DNA from: Fodinibius salicampi
GTDB lineage: Bacteria > Bacteroidota > Rhodothermia > Balneolales > Balneolaceae
Assembly (NCBI RefSeq): GCF_039545095.1
Contig: NZ_BAABRS010000003.1
Span: 248,001-312,000, forward strand
Direction: 5' to 3'
Length of the DNA stretch: 64,000 nt
The notes below the pieces were generated by a model, which was not told the DNA's origin, searched no databases, and worked only from the letters and a program-made list of their open reading frames with translations. Within the stretch, counting starts at the first letter, position 1, and each line of letters opens with the position of its first letter. Positions 1-8,475 of this stretch are shown in pieces. The translations under genes and the position numbers were made by a program.

Positions 1-181
1 TATGATCTCCCCAGGCCGTACAGCATTGACAACCGGGATTTTTATACATCACTACCTGGTTATCTGATTGGCCCTGCATTGCGGACTGCTGTTCGTAATA
101 ATTGGCGATGATATACCAAATAGCTCCACCGGCTATGATGATAATAGCTGCAGCGTAGGTTATAAATCGGGAAGGCTTCAT
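1..181 (-). CDS. DUF411 metal-binding protein, partial (C-terminus off the window)
   Basis: Reading leftward from an ATG at 181, 60 codons are open to the window edge. Residues 1-25 form one hydrophobic signal/anchor segment (MKPSRFITYAAAIIIIAGGA). About 20 polar residues follow, then the block VVMYKNPGCQCCTAWGDH. A short strand followed by YK-x-P-x-C-x-C-C-x-x-W is the start of the DUF411 family, small periplasmic proteins often linked to copper or other metal resistance. Only the beginning is present, so the conserved downstream part cannot be checked. It is divergent from the lipoprotein on the right. Confidence 0.7.
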   Translation of the reverse strand, partial: MKPSRFITYAAAIIIIAGGAIWYIIANYYEQQSAMQGQSDNQVVMYKNPGCQCCTAWGDH

Positions 182-374
182 AAAATTAAGTTACTAATAT
201 TTAATGGATAACATTATCAAAGATAAGAATTCTTCGGGTCGATTAGAACTCCAAAATAGACTCTTTATTCTGCAAGAAATGAGTCCTCATTTTATTTATC
301 TGATTTACTTTGAGCCATCTTTGCCCAAAAATAACGTATACAATATTAGAAACCTTTTAATTAGTGACTATATC

Positions 375-1553
375 ATGAAGACATCTATAGATAATGCAAT
401 CAAGCGTCAAGGAAAGGAATATACGTTATTTTTCTTACTCCTATCATTAGCCATATTCCCTATCACGACTGCATGCTCAAATTCAACGGGTTCGGAGCCT
501 GATACTGAACAGCTTACAGAAGAGCGGGCAATTGAAACGCTCATTCAGGTTATACACGATGCCGGCCTGTATTTCCCATCCAAAAACAAGCAATCGTCCA
601 AAAATAAAGGTTTAGATACCAAGGACTTATCTGACATTAACTTGTTTGCCACGGATTATATTGATACGGACATAAATGATGCCGGGAATTTAAAAGTTCG
701 GTTGTGGCTTGGACCGGATGGAAATATTATTCCAAAACCTGACTGGCAGGCAGCCAATCCAAATATATGCTCTAAAAATGGTCAATATATGGAGCCGGCC
801 CGAACACTTTTAGAATTTACAATCTTTGCCGATTCCAAATCGGTGCAATTTAATTATATAGATATAGCAACCGGAAAAATAGAAAAGTCTGTGATGGCAG
901 AACCTGAACTTCCGGATCCAAATTGGCTGGTGAATGCTATGAGCGAAGCCTGGAATAAAATGCAACAACAGTCGGACATCAAAGATGCGACCACTCCTTG
1001 TGGAGACATAATGGACCTACAGGTACATTTAAAAACCAAAATAACAACAACTATAACTACCGAAACTGAGGAAGACGAAGTTAATATTGACGTTCATGTT
1101 GACAGTCTCCAGGCAAATTTTGAACTCTCTTTTGATGAGGATGATAATTATTATGATGGTTACGGACCTATTGAGCGTCATTACTCCTATCCAGGCCCTA
1201 CCGGAAATGGATCCTGCACGACCCCGAATAGAGCAATAGATGTAGAAGAACTGACAAAGCCCTGGTCACAAGACGGATCTCCCGAAGCGGTTATTCGCTT
1301 GTTTGGAGATGGCTCCTTAACAAAAGAATGTGGTATAGCTCAAGAACAGCAATATGTTTTCCCATTAGCCTGGCAAAAGCTCAACAACGTGCAGTGGTAT
1401 TATGGATCGTTCACTATATCGAATTGGGAAATGATGTCAACCACATCGGAAATCCTTATGCAAAAAGTTCTGGATCGCACAGTAACAGAAGATACAGGAA
1501 TCGGCTTAGTTCAAATTACTGAAAAAGGTATCATCGAAATTCGGAAAAAGTAA
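375..1553 (+). CDS. Hypothetical lipoprotein
   Basis: I do not recognise the family. An in-frame ATG at 204 would give a longer product, but the ATG at 375 is preferred because it starts a textbook lipoprotein signal: a basic N-terminus, a hydrophobic stretch around residues 18-30 and a lipobox ending ITTAC, with the acylated Cys at residue 34. The mature part (about 358 residues) is acidic and polar, with a Gly/Tyr-rich stretch and no membrane segment. Cysteines near NICSKNG, TPCGD, GSCTTP and KECGI could form disulfides in the periplasm. It is probably anchored to the outer or inner membrane. Function unknown; the gene is monocistronic and converges on the trans-sulfuration gene. Confidence 0.7.
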   Translation: MKTSIDNAIKRQGKEYTLFFLLLSLAIFPITTACSNSTGSEPDTEQLTEERAIETLIQVIHDAGLYFPSKNKQSSKNKGLDTKDLSDINLFATDYIDTDINDAGNLKVRLWLGPDGNIIPKPDWQAANPNICSKNGQYMEPARTLLEFTIFADSKSVQFNYIDIATGKIEKSVMAEPELPDPNWLVNAMSEAWNKMQQQSDIKDATTPCGDIMDLQVHLKTKITTTITTETEEDEVNIDVHVDSLQANFELSFDEDDNYYDGYGPIERHYSYPGPTGNGSCTTPNRAIDVEELTKPWSQDGSPEAVIRLFGDGSLTKECGIAQEQQYVFPLAWQKLNNVQWYYGSFTISNWEMMSTTSEILMQKVLDRTVTEDTGIGLVQITEKGIIEIRKK

Positions 1554-1600
1554 TGGTATGAGTTTTCCCTGATACCTGATTTACCAAATAGCATTTAGCA

Positions 1601-2719
1601 TTAGCCCAGCGCGTATTCCAGGTCCTCCAGGAGATCATCAGGATGTTCCAGTCCAACGCTAATGCGAATCAGGTTTTCGGGCGTCTGTGAATCGGGCCCC
1701 TCGCTACTGCGCCGGTGCTCCCAGGTGCTTTCGACGCCGCCCAGACTCGTAGCACGACTTATAAGCTTAGCTTTGCCAATAATATCTACGGCCTGATCCC
1801 GATTACCACCAATTAGAAAAGAAATCATTCCACCAAAACCACTCATCTGTCGTTGAGCAACTTCATATCCTTCATGAGAGGATAGTCCAGGATAATATAC
1901 CTTTTCTACCTTTGGATGGTCTTGTAAGTACCTGGCTAGTGTCATGGCATTTTCGTTGTGTCCCCGCATCCGATAAGGCAACGTTCGCGTACTTCGGGCG
2001 AGGAGCCAGCAATCATCCGGGGAGGGTACTGCTCCACCTATACGCTGGACAACACGTAGTTTTTCAAAGAATTCGTTTTCCTGCTTCGTTACTACTGCAC
2101 CTCCGAGGATATCACTGTGCCCCCCAAAATACTTTGTGGTTGAATGCACTACCAAATCAGCTCCCAGGTTCAACGGAAGCTGATTCACCGGGGTTGGCCA
2201 AGTATTATCTACACAAACAACGGCGTCATTATCATGCGCCAAATTACTTATCGCTTCAATATCCATGATGTTCATCATGGGATTTGAAGGAGTTTCGACC
2301 CAGATAAGCTGTGTATTTTCTTTAAGATGCCGGTCGATGTTATCCAAATCCGTCATATTAATAAAATCAGCCTCAAGGCCCCAAGGTTGCAATACTTCTT
2401 TCACCAGCCTGCGATTACCGGCATAGATATCTTCGGGAATCAGGATATGATCGCCCGGCCGGAGTGCCTGCAACACAGCCGATGCCGCCGCCACACCGGA
2501 AGAAAAAGCTGCCGCGGCTTCTCCCTCTTCCAATACCTTCAACACATGCTCCCACTGTACCCGGTTGGGATTCTCAAGGCGGGTATAGTGCCAATCACCT
2601 TCTGAACGACCTTCTTTATCTATTTCGTAAACGGTGGATCGGTGGACAGGCGGAACGATATCCGGTGTCTGATTAGCCACTTCCATAGCAGCGTGGATAG
2701 CTTGTGTATCTTTATGCAT
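1601..2719 (-). CDS. Trans-sulfuration family PLP enzyme (cystathionine gamma-synthase/beta-lyase type)
   Basis: A 372-residue fold-type I PLP enzyme of the Cys/Met metabolism family. Visible landmarks are SSGVAAASAVLQAL (cofactor phosphate loop, about 73-86), VETPSNPMMNIMDI (141-154), the cofactor-ring Asp in CVDNTW (D171), and the Schiff-base lysine in HSTTKYFGGHSD (K196). The C-terminal SLGGVEST block is also typical. It interconverts cysteine, cystathionine and homocysteine, but sequence alone does not separate gamma-synthase, beta-lyase and gamma-lyase. No SAM-riboswitch-like structure was seen in the roughly 140 bases upstream. Length matches the family. Confidence 0.9.
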   Translation of the reverse strand: MHKDTQAIHAAMEVANQTPDIVPPVHRSTVYEIDKEGRSEGDWHYTRLENPNRVQWEHVLKVLEEGEAAAAFSSGVAAASAVLQALRPGDHILIPEDIYAGNRRLVKEVLQPWGLEADFINMTDLDNIDRHLKENTQLIWVETPSNPMMNIMDIEAISNLAHDNDAVVCVDNTWPTPVNQLPLNLGADLVVHSTTKYFGGHSDILGGAVVTKQENEFFEKLRVVQRIGGAVPSPDDCWLLARSTRTLPYRMRGHNENAMTLARYLQDHPKVEKVYYPGLSSHEGYEVAQRQMSGFGGMISFLIGGNRDQAVDIIGKAKLISRATSLGGVESTWEHRRSSEGPDSQTPENLIRISVGLEHPDDLLEDLEYALG

Positions 2720-2852
2720 AATATATTTTGGTTCTATGTATAATATTCAATCTCAGAAGCCAAGGTGGTTTCGGAAGATCTCTAAATTTATGTTCCGACC
2801 GGCTTAGCACTAAATTCAGTTCTTAATAAAAATCGTAAAGTTCTGGCAAATA

Positions 2853-2887
2853 AAAAAAGTCCGTTTCCGAAGATTCGGAAACGGACC
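2853..2887 (-). terminator. Intrinsic terminator of the ArsI-type gene
   Basis: Two perfect 12-base arms (2860-2871 and 2876-2887) enclose a four-base loop. On the minus strand the hairpin is followed by a run of seven U (plus-strand A run 2853-2859). It lies 23 bases past the stop of the gene at 2910-3308, so it ends that transcript before the trans-sulfuration gene. Confidence 0.9.
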
Positions 2888-2909
2888 TAAGCTTATGAAC
2901 TATTTATGA

Positions 2910-3308
2910 TTAACAGCAAGCCGCCTGCTCTTCGTTGGCATAAACATCGCTCTCCCCGAACGTGTGGAAAGCTTCCCAAGCCACACCTTGGGGATCGGTA
3001 ACCCAGCTTTTATCTGAATTGGCATAACAACAGGTGGTTTCCCCTTCTTCTCGCTTCAGGCCGTGTGTGCGATCGATATTGGTTCGAAGTTCCTCAAGCT
3101 CCTCCTTTGACTCTGCCTCAATGCCGAGGTGTTCGATTCCTTTGGCACCTTCACGTTCTGCAATAGAGAAGTTCAGCCGTGGATCATCCAGCATCCACTT
3201 GGCGTAATCCTCCTTTTGTTTCGTGGGCTCAACGCCAAAGAGCGTCCTGTAGAATTCAACTGATTCGTTCAGGTTATTAACTTTTAACATTACATGCATA
3301 CGTTTCAT
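2910..3308 (-). CDS. ArsI/CadI-type VOC family protein (possible C-As lyase)
   Basis: A 132-residue single-domain glyoxalase-fold protein. Predicted metal ligands of the VOC fold are H5, H60 and E112. The block TTCCYANSDKSWVTDPQG has the vicinal cysteine pair (C93-C94) that in characterised ArsI enzymes binds the trivalent organoarsenical substrate. ArsI uses Fe(II) and O2 to break the carbon-arsenic bond; CadI homologues are cadmium-induced. The protein ends in a second vicinal pair (C131-C132), also common in this family. No arsR or other ars gene lies next to it, so the arsenic role is inferred from sequence only. It has its own terminator. Confidence 0.85.
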   Translation of the reverse strand: MKRMHVMLKVNNLNESVEFYRTLFGVEPTKQKEDYAKWMLDDPRLNFSIAEREGAKGIEHLGIEAESKEELEELRTNIDRTHGLKREEGETTCCYANSDKSWVTDPQGVAWEAFHTFGESDVYANEEQAACC

Positions 3309-3675
3309 AATGGTTTCTTTTGTTTTAGGTGATTTAGATTGTAATTAACCATCTACACCTATGTAGTCGGGGACCAACTAAAAAAGACGCAAAATTAACT
3401 TGGATTATTTTGATCTATATCATGTCCCTTATTTATCCCTAATAAAACTAAGAAGAACGGGCAATAGGAAGATGAAAAAGATAATTTCATACTGGTATAA
3501 TTACAGAAGCAAGCGCTGTATGCGAAGGACCTTTAAAATAATATATCAGATCATTCTTTCGTGTACTTTTTGGCTTGATCCAAAAGGTACTAAAAAAATA
3601 AAGGCTGTAGAATTGCAAATCAGCTTCAGCCTATAGAATGCGCGGATTTTGATGGTCCTTTTACTTTCGTGGTAG
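3309..3675. other. Intergenic region without a convincing gene
   Basis: The stretch holds the ArsI gene promoter area (a weak inverted repeat CTACA-N4-TGTAG near 3350) and a hairpin repeat at 3563-3590. A 78-codon open frame on the plus strand at 3400-3636 has no recognisable domain, runs through the hairpin repeat and is rich in Lys/Tyr/Ile as expected of AT-rich non-coding sequence, so it is not called a gene. Confidence 0.5.
3563..3590. repeat. Hairpin repeat, copy 1 (11-base arms, 6-base loop)
   Basis: Arms at 3563-3573 and 3580-3590 enclose the loop CTTGAT at 3574-3579. A second copy at 44070-44097, in the opposite orientation, has the same arm length and the same loop (ATCAAG on the plus strand) with related A/T-rich arms. 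No U-run follows on either strand, so it does not look like a terminator. It resembles the short palindromic repeats scattered between genes in Bacteroidota genomes. Confidence 0.55.
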
Positions 3676-3792
3676 TTAATCAGGCTTCACCGGTGCAAAA
3701 TCCACACCCGCATTCTTTGGCCTCAGCAAACAATTCTTAGGCCATATTGTAAGCCGCACAGTTATTTCTTTAAATACCTGTTCCAATTTCAT
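3676..3792 (-). pseudogene. Small ORF fused to the SigZ stop; remnant of a Cys-rich protein
   Basis: The stop codon TAG of the sigma-factor gene (3793-3795) is followed directly by ATG (3790-3792), which opens a 38-codon frame beginning MKLEQVFKEI and ending at 3676. That zero-base junction implies translational coupling. After about ten codons the more protein-like reading lies in another frame: NCAAYNMA, a TAA, then ELFAEAKECGCGFCTGEA and a stop. This looks like a small protein ending in C-G-C-G-F-C broken by one frameshift and one stop. Alternatively the 38-codon frame is itself real. I do not recognise the family; the decay call is an inference from the two frames. Confidence 0.45.
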
Positions 3793-4410
3793 CTAACAAT
3801 CTTCGCACGGCTCCTCTCCATTCTCATCTTTAATTTTGTGATAGGCTACGGCACGTCCCTCTTCACCAAACTCCACTTTGCAGCAAGCAGCTAATACTCC
3901 CCCCAGTTTTTGCCGTGCGCGCTGCACGCGCGATTTTGCCCCGGATAGAGATAATCCTAAATAATCAGCTACCTCCTGCTGTGTTTTTCCATCCACATCT
4001 GCCAATTTAAGTGGTACCCCGTATTTCTCTGGCAGTTCATCAATCATCGGAATCAGCCAGGAAAGCACCTCTTCGTGCACACCGTGCTCTCCTTCAAACT
4101 CGTTGAGATCCAGTACTGGCTTTTCAGTTTCCTCTTTTTGAATATCCGAGCCAGCTGGCTTTTCCCTTGCCCGGTTTTTCTTGCGATAATGGTCGACCAA
4201 CGCCCGGCGGGCAATGCCAAATACCCATGATTGCACCCGATCTTCGTGACGCAGATTATCTATTCCCTTGTGAATACGGATAAAAATATCCTGAAGGATA
4301 TCCTCGGCTTCTTGGTCACTGGAAACTCTCGATCGGATAAATCCACGTACTTGGTCACTGAATTGCTGCCAAAGGGTTTCGGTATTCACGTTTACTGATT
4401 TTCCAGACAT
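3793..4410 (-). CDS. sigZ: ECF RNA polymerase sigma factor, SigZ type
   Basis: A 205-residue sigma-70 family factor with regions 2 and 4 only. Region 2 spans about residues 10-85 (AEDILQDIFIRIHKGIDNL, then WVFGIARRALVDHYRK). Region 4 spans about 125-175 (IDELPEKYGVPLKLADVDGKTQQEVADYLGLS in two parts, then GAKSRVQRARQKL). A Cys-rich tail follows (AACCKVEF and CEDC at the C-terminus), as in SigZ-type factors. The tail suggests a metal- or redox-sensing role, but no anti-sigma gene lies adjacent. Its stop codon abuts the start of a decayed small Cys-rich ORF. The inserted acidic linker around residues 85-115 is variable in ECF factors. Confidence 0.85.
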   Translation of the reverse strand: MSGKSVNVNTETLWQQFSDQVRGFIRSRVSSDQEAEDILQDIFIRIHKGIDNLRHEDRVQSWVFGIARRALVDHYRKKNRAREKPAGSDIQKEETEKPVLDLNEFEGEHGVHEEVLSWLIPMIDELPEKYGVPLKLADVDGKTQQEVADYLGLSLSGAKSRVQRARQKLGGVLAACCKVEFGEEGRAVAYHKIKDENGEEPCEDC

Positions 4411-4452
4411 ACAACTCTAAAGTTGGTTTCTTACATCAATTATTTATCCACA

Positions 4453-5685
4453 TTAATCTATGGCCCTAATTGCTTTAATCCGCTGCAGTACAGGGGGGTG
4501 TGAATAGTTCAAAAACACATAGAACGGATGCGGCGTCAGGTTGGAGAGATTATCTTTGGAAAGCTTTTTCAGGGCGTTGATCATTGGTTCTCCCTGGTAG
4601 GTTGTTGAAGCAAACTCATCAGCTTCGAACTCATATTTGCGGGAAAGTACCTGCATAAAGACCGATACAATCATGTCAATGGGGGCATAGAGCATTCCGA
4701 AAAATATAAGTCCGGCATACACCGATATCTGCTCCATATAAAAGGCATCGAACAATCCCTGGGAATTGAGGAACACCGAAAGCAGAAAGAACATAATACC
4801 CGTCTGCAGGATGCTAATTCCCATATTTTTTATAATATGCTTCTTTTTATAATGCCCAATTTCATGAGCCAGTACCGCCACCAGTTCATCTTCCGTATGA
4901 TTTTCAATAAGCGTATCGTAGAGGGCTATTCGTTTATTTTTACCAAATCCTGTAAAGAAGGCATTGGACTTACTGCTTCGTTTTGAACCATCCATTACGT
5001 ATACGCCCTCCATGGCAAAGTTCACTTTGTCGGCATAACTGCGGATTTTCTGGCGCAAGTCACTCTCTTCTAGTGGTTCAAAATCATTAAAGATCGGCAT
5101 AATCCAAGTGGGAGCTACGAACTGAACAAAGAGCGTAAAGGCCGTCACCGCACCCCACGCATACAGCCACGCATATTGATCAATGAAAGTAAAAAATGCC
5201 AGAATACCTGCTAGCAGCGGTCCCCCAAGTACAATACCCAGTGCTAAGCCTTTCAACAGATCCAGCACAAAAGTCTTGGGGGTGGTTTTATTGAAGCCGT
5301 ATTTTTCCTCGATCACAAAGGTGGAGTAAATGCTAAAGGGCAGTGACAGAATACTTTTGGCAAGGATTAGGATCCCGATATACACCAGACCGGTCCAGAT
5401 AACGCCGAGTTCCCAGCTGCGAACGACCTCATCCAACCAATTAAAACCACCGGCAAGCCAGAACACCAGCAGCAAAATCAGGTTAAAAACCGAAGTAAAA
5501 ATACCAAATTTGGTCCGTTCCTTTGTATAAGACTGGGACTTTTCGTACGTCTCCTTATCATAAACGTCACTGAACTCATCGGGCAATCCTTTGTCCAGTG
5601 ATTGGAGGTTGTAGTAATCGGCCACCAGGTTCAGTACAAAATCGATGGCGAGTGTTACTAATATTATAGCGGCAAAAATATTCAT
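4453..5685 (-). CDS. M48 family metalloprotease, Ste24/CAAX protease type
   Basis: A 410-residue integral membrane zinc metalloprotease. Several hydrophobic segments precede the catalytic motif VLAHEIGHYKKKH (HExxH) in the C-terminal half, with the glutamate zinc ligand probably in YEFEADEFAS. The order of membrane helices followed by HEIGH is that of eukaryotic Ste24/FACE-1 and its bacterial homologues, longer than HtpX (about 290 residues). In bacteria such proteins are thought to take part in membrane-protein quality control; the substrate is unknown. The gene lies 42 bases upstream of sigZ on the same strand but has no obvious functional link. Confidence 0.88.
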   Translation of the reverse strand: MNIFAAIILVTLAIDFVLNLVADYYNLQSLDKGLPDEFSDVYDKETYEKSQSYTKERTKFGIFTSVFNLILLLVFWLAGGFNWLDEVVRSWELGVIWTGLVYIGILILAKSILSLPFSIYSTFVIEEKYGFNKTTPKTFVLDLLKGLALGIVLGGPLLAGILAFFTFIDQYAWLYAWGAVTAFTLFVQFVAPTWIMPIFNDFEPLEESDLRQKIRSYADKVNFAMEGVYVMDGSKRSSKSNAFFTGFGKNKRIALYDTLIENHTEDELVAVLAHEIGHYKKKHIIKNMGISILQTGIMFFLLSVFLNSQGLFDAFYMEQISVYAGLIFFGMLYAPIDMIVSVFMQVLSRKYEFEADEFASTTYQGEPMINALKKLSKDNLSNLTPHPFYVFLNYSHPPVLQRIKAIRAID

Positions 5686-5942
5686 GAATCAGATTATTTT
5701 TCTATTCCAGTGCGTTTTCAAAAGTTTTAAAGCGCTTCCATGTTATCTTGATCCAGGCCTAGCATCAATAATTAAGTGTGCTTAGCCTGTATGAGTTCGA
5801 TTTCCCTAAGTTAAGGTTATCTCTGCTCTTTTAGTAGAAATGATACACCAAAAACTTTAATTATTTTCGAATTTCAAAGTTACGGAAAGTGTTAAAGATC
5901 CTTAAATAGGTATCCCAATCATATTTCATTTACGGGATCTTA

Positions 5943-5972
5943 TTGTGAAACACATAGAAATTTGTACATTTG
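5943..5972 (+). promoter_or_regulatory. Bacteroidota-type promoter for the permease-USP gene
   Basis: TTG at 5943-5945, exactly 19 bases, then TACATTTG at 5965-5972. This matches the TTG/TAnnTTTG consensus known for the primary sigma factor of Bacteroidota. Transcription would begin a few bases downstream, giving a leader of about 30 bases before the ATG at 6009. The rest of 5686-5942 holds no gene and presumably the promoter of the divergent M48 gene. Confidence 0.6.
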
Positions 5973-6008
5973 TGCATCTTATATAAAAAACAAATTTAGG
6001 GTATAGTT

Positions 6009-8243
6009 ATGGCAGACTCACCAGCGGACCAGGAATTAGCTCGTGATCTTGGTTTTTTGGAAGCGTATACTATCGGCGTAGGCACCATGATTGGTGCCGG
6101 TATTTTTGTTCTGCCTGGTATTGTTGCAAATAATGCCGGACCCGCGGGTATGATTTCCTTTGCTATCGGTGGAGTTGTATCACTACTAACAGCTCTTTCT
6201 CTTTCGGAGCTGGCAACAGGAATGCCAAAAGCTGGTGGAAGCTACTACTATGTAAATCGCGCGATGGGTAGTTTCTTCGGTTCTATTGTTGGTTGGAGTA
6301 TGTGGGCGGGCCTCATGTTTGCTACCGCATTTTACATGTTAGGCTTTGGGCAATATCTGACCTTCTTCTATGGTAATATTCCCGTAGCTTGGTCCGCTTT
6401 GGGGATGGCATTTTTGCTTATTGGGGTGAACTATCGGGGTGTTAAAGAAGCCGGAGCCCTGCAGAATCTCATCGTGATACTACTTATTGGTTTTATTCTC
6501 GTATTCCTTTCGTTTGGGGTTTTTAATATCGACTGGTCCGTATTTCGCCCGTTTAATCCCAACGGATGGGGGGCAGTAGCTTCCACGGCAGCAACCGTTT
6601 ATGTTTCATTTATTGGTTTTGAGGTTATTGCAACCAGCGCAGAAGAAATAAAGGATCCCGGTCGCAACCTCCCCCTATCGATGATTGCATCGGTACTAAC
6701 GCCTATGATATTCTATGTGTTGGTCATGCTGGTTTCCACGGGTGTGCTACCGGTGGCGGAACTTGCCGGCTCTAATATTCCGGTAGCCGATGTAGCAAGT
6801 GAATATTTAGGAACTATTGGCGCATTTATGATGGTCGTAGGTGCCCTTCTTGCCACCGTATCGAGTGCCAATGCCTCTATTCTTTCTGCTGCGCGGGTAA
6901 ATTTTGCAATGGGACGAGATAAAATCCTGACCAGTTGGCTTAACAAAATTCACGACAAATTCCGTACGCCCTTTCGGGCCATTTTAATTACAGGAATTGT
7001 AATCCTCCTGCTTATCGGTATTGGAGTTGGCATTGAAACCCTGGCCGATGTTGCCAGTTTCTTGTATTTAATCACCTATGCATTGGTTCATATAGCCGTG
7101 ATTGTGATGCGGCGAGCGGAACCCGAGGATTATAATCCTGATTTTAAGCTGTCTTCCTGGGCGTATCCTACTATTCCATTGCTTGGATCAGTGTCATGTT
7201 TAGTCATCGTAGCTCAAATGCGTCCGCTTGTTATGATCATCGGCGGAGGTATTATCGTATTGGGCGTGCTTTGGTATTTTGGATATGCTGCCAGTCGAGC
7301 CATTAAACCCAGTCTTGTAGGGGATGCCATTGCGGCTCGTGATCGTACTCCGGCGCCCAATGAGCGTTACCGAATCGTTATTCCTGTCGCGAATCCCGAA
7401 ACGGAACAACACCTCATCCAAATAGGAGGTGCTATTGGCACCAATTATGGAGAAGCCGAAATTGTAGCGGTAAGCGTGTTAGAAGTCCCTCGACAGACAT
7501 CTCTTGAGCAAGGGATCCAGTATGAAGATGAGCGCGTTCAACGACAGCAAAAACTGCTGACCAATGCTCGCTCAACGGCCGAAAAAGCCGGATTGGGACT
7601 CAGGACCCGGTCGATTGTAGGCCACAGTGTCAGTTCTGCAGTGCTTAATGTCATCAAGGAAGAACGAGCCCAACATTTGGTTCTCGGTTGGAGTGGAAAA
7701 CGAAAACCTTACCAACACATTTTAGGCTCAAACATCGATAACATTGTCAAGAATGCCAGCTGTGAAATTACGCTGGTTAAAGCCGGCAATAAAGCTATAA
7801 AAGAAATTGTCGTACTCGTTGGTACAGGTCCCAATACGGCACTGGCTGTAAAACGCGGTCGGCAGCTATCTTCGAACAATAAGGATACTACACTGACCTT
7901 ACTGACGGTGCAATCTCCACAAACAGAAGGAGCCGTTGATCCTGAAAAAGAAGGAAAAGGACTTGTTACTTCGGTTGCTCATGAAGTTGGATTAGATTCC
8001 GAAAACTATTCCGCTGAAGTTGTGGTGTCTGATGATGTCCGAGAATCACTCCTACAGGCAGTGAAAAGTTACGATACAATATGCATTGGAGCTACTCGAA
8101 GTACAGCCGTTCGCCAAGCTCTCTTTGGCTCAATTCCCGAAGAGATCGGAGAAAAAGCTGAAGGAACTGTAATCATCACGCGGGGGCGAGAATACAAACC
8201 GCGGTCAGTAACCGAAGGTATTATCGAACGTTTATCGCGCTAG
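6009..8243 (+). CDS. APC-family amino-acid permease fused to two universal stress protein domains
   Basis: A 744-residue fusion. Residues 1-435 are an APC permease, with about 12 hydrophobic segments beginning at the TIGVGTMIGAGIFVLPG helix and the conserved FIGFEVIATSAEEIKDPGRNLP loop. From about 455 to 590 and 595 to 735 two UspA-type domains follow; the first ends near LVLGWSGKR and SCEITLVKAG, the second near ICIGATRS and GTVIITRGREY. This layout is known for cationic amino-acid transporter-like proteins in which the cytoplasmic USP domains are assumed to bind nucleotide and gate transport. Substrate unknown. It has its own promoter and converges on ktrA. Confidence 0.9.
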   Translation: MADSPADQELARDLGFLEAYTIGVGTMIGAGIFVLPGIVANNAGPAGMISFAIGGVVSLLTALSLSELATGMPKAGGSYYYVNRAMGSFFGSIVGWSMWAGLMFATAFYMLGFGQYLTFFYGNIPVAWSALGMAFLLIGVNYRGVKEAGALQNLIVILLIGFILVFLSFGVFNIDWSVFRPFNPNGWGAVASTAATVYVSFIGFEVIATSAEEIKDPGRNLPLSMIASVLTPMIFYVLVMLVSTGVLPVAELAGSNIPVADVASEYLGTIGAFMMVVGALLATVSSANASILSAARVNFAMGRDKILTSWLNKIHDKFRTPFRAILITGIVILLLIGIGVGIETLADVASFLYLITYALVHIAVIVMRRAEPEDYNPDFKLSSWAYPTIPLLGSVSCLVIVAQMRPLVMIIGGGIIVLGVLWYFGYAASRAIKPSLVGDAIAARDRTPAPNERYRIVIPVANPETEQHLIQIGGAIGTNYGEAEIVAVSVLEVPRQTSLEQGIQYEDERVQRQQKLLTNARSTAEKAGLGLRTRSIVGHSVSSAVLNVIKEERAQHLVLGWSGKRKPYQHILGSNIDNIVKNASCEITLVKAGNKAIKEIVVLVGTGPNTALAVKRGRQLSSNNKDTTLTLLTVQSPQTEGAVDPEKEGKGLVTSVAHEVGLDSENYSAEVVVSDDVRESLLQAVKSYDTICIGATRSTAVRQALFGSIPEEIGEKAEGTVIITRGREYKPRSVTEGIIERLSR

Positions 8244-8405
8244 CGCGGAGTTAACCCGGAGATCTCTTTGGCTGTTTTAAGCGTCCACGCTTGATAACAA
8301 TATAATTATGCTAAGCGTGGGTGGACACCTGCTATGCCGAAGCTCTTTGAGACGGATTGCTGATCGACCTTCTGATTGGCTCCGCGCAGGCAGGTTTAGC
8401 ATAGC
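8243..8405. other. Nested inverted repeats between convergent genes (structured intergenic element)
   Basis: Three nested pairings: GCGCGGAG 8243-8250 with CTCCGCGC 8380-8387; CTTTGGC 8266-8272 with GCCGAAG 8336-8342 (one G-U); and CCACGCTT 8285-8292 with AAGCGTGG 8313-8320. A further pair GCTATGC 8331-8337 / GCATAGC 8399-8405 would cross the outer stem. The region lies between the convergent permease and ktrA genes and has no coding potential. The symmetric pairing leaves the strand undefined. Confidence 0.4.
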
Positions 8406-8475
8406 TGGATTTTTCTATACAGCGTTTTATTTCTTAGATGAAGACTTCAATATCAAACTCACGTTAAAATGAGGG

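Noticed and set aside
204-374. N-terminal extension of the lipoprotein from the ATG at 204
   Set aside because: It would bury the lipoprotein signal 57 residues into the protein; the ATG at 375 starts it properly.
2720-2860. SAM riboswitch ahead of the trans-sulfuration gene
   Set aside because: The spacer has only a six-base inverted repeat; no riboswitch core or terminator precedes the gene.
3400-3636. 78-codon plus-strand open frame upstream of sigZ
   Set aside because: No domain, no ribosome binding site, and it crosses the hairpin repeat at 3563-3590; the residue composition fits AT-rich noise.
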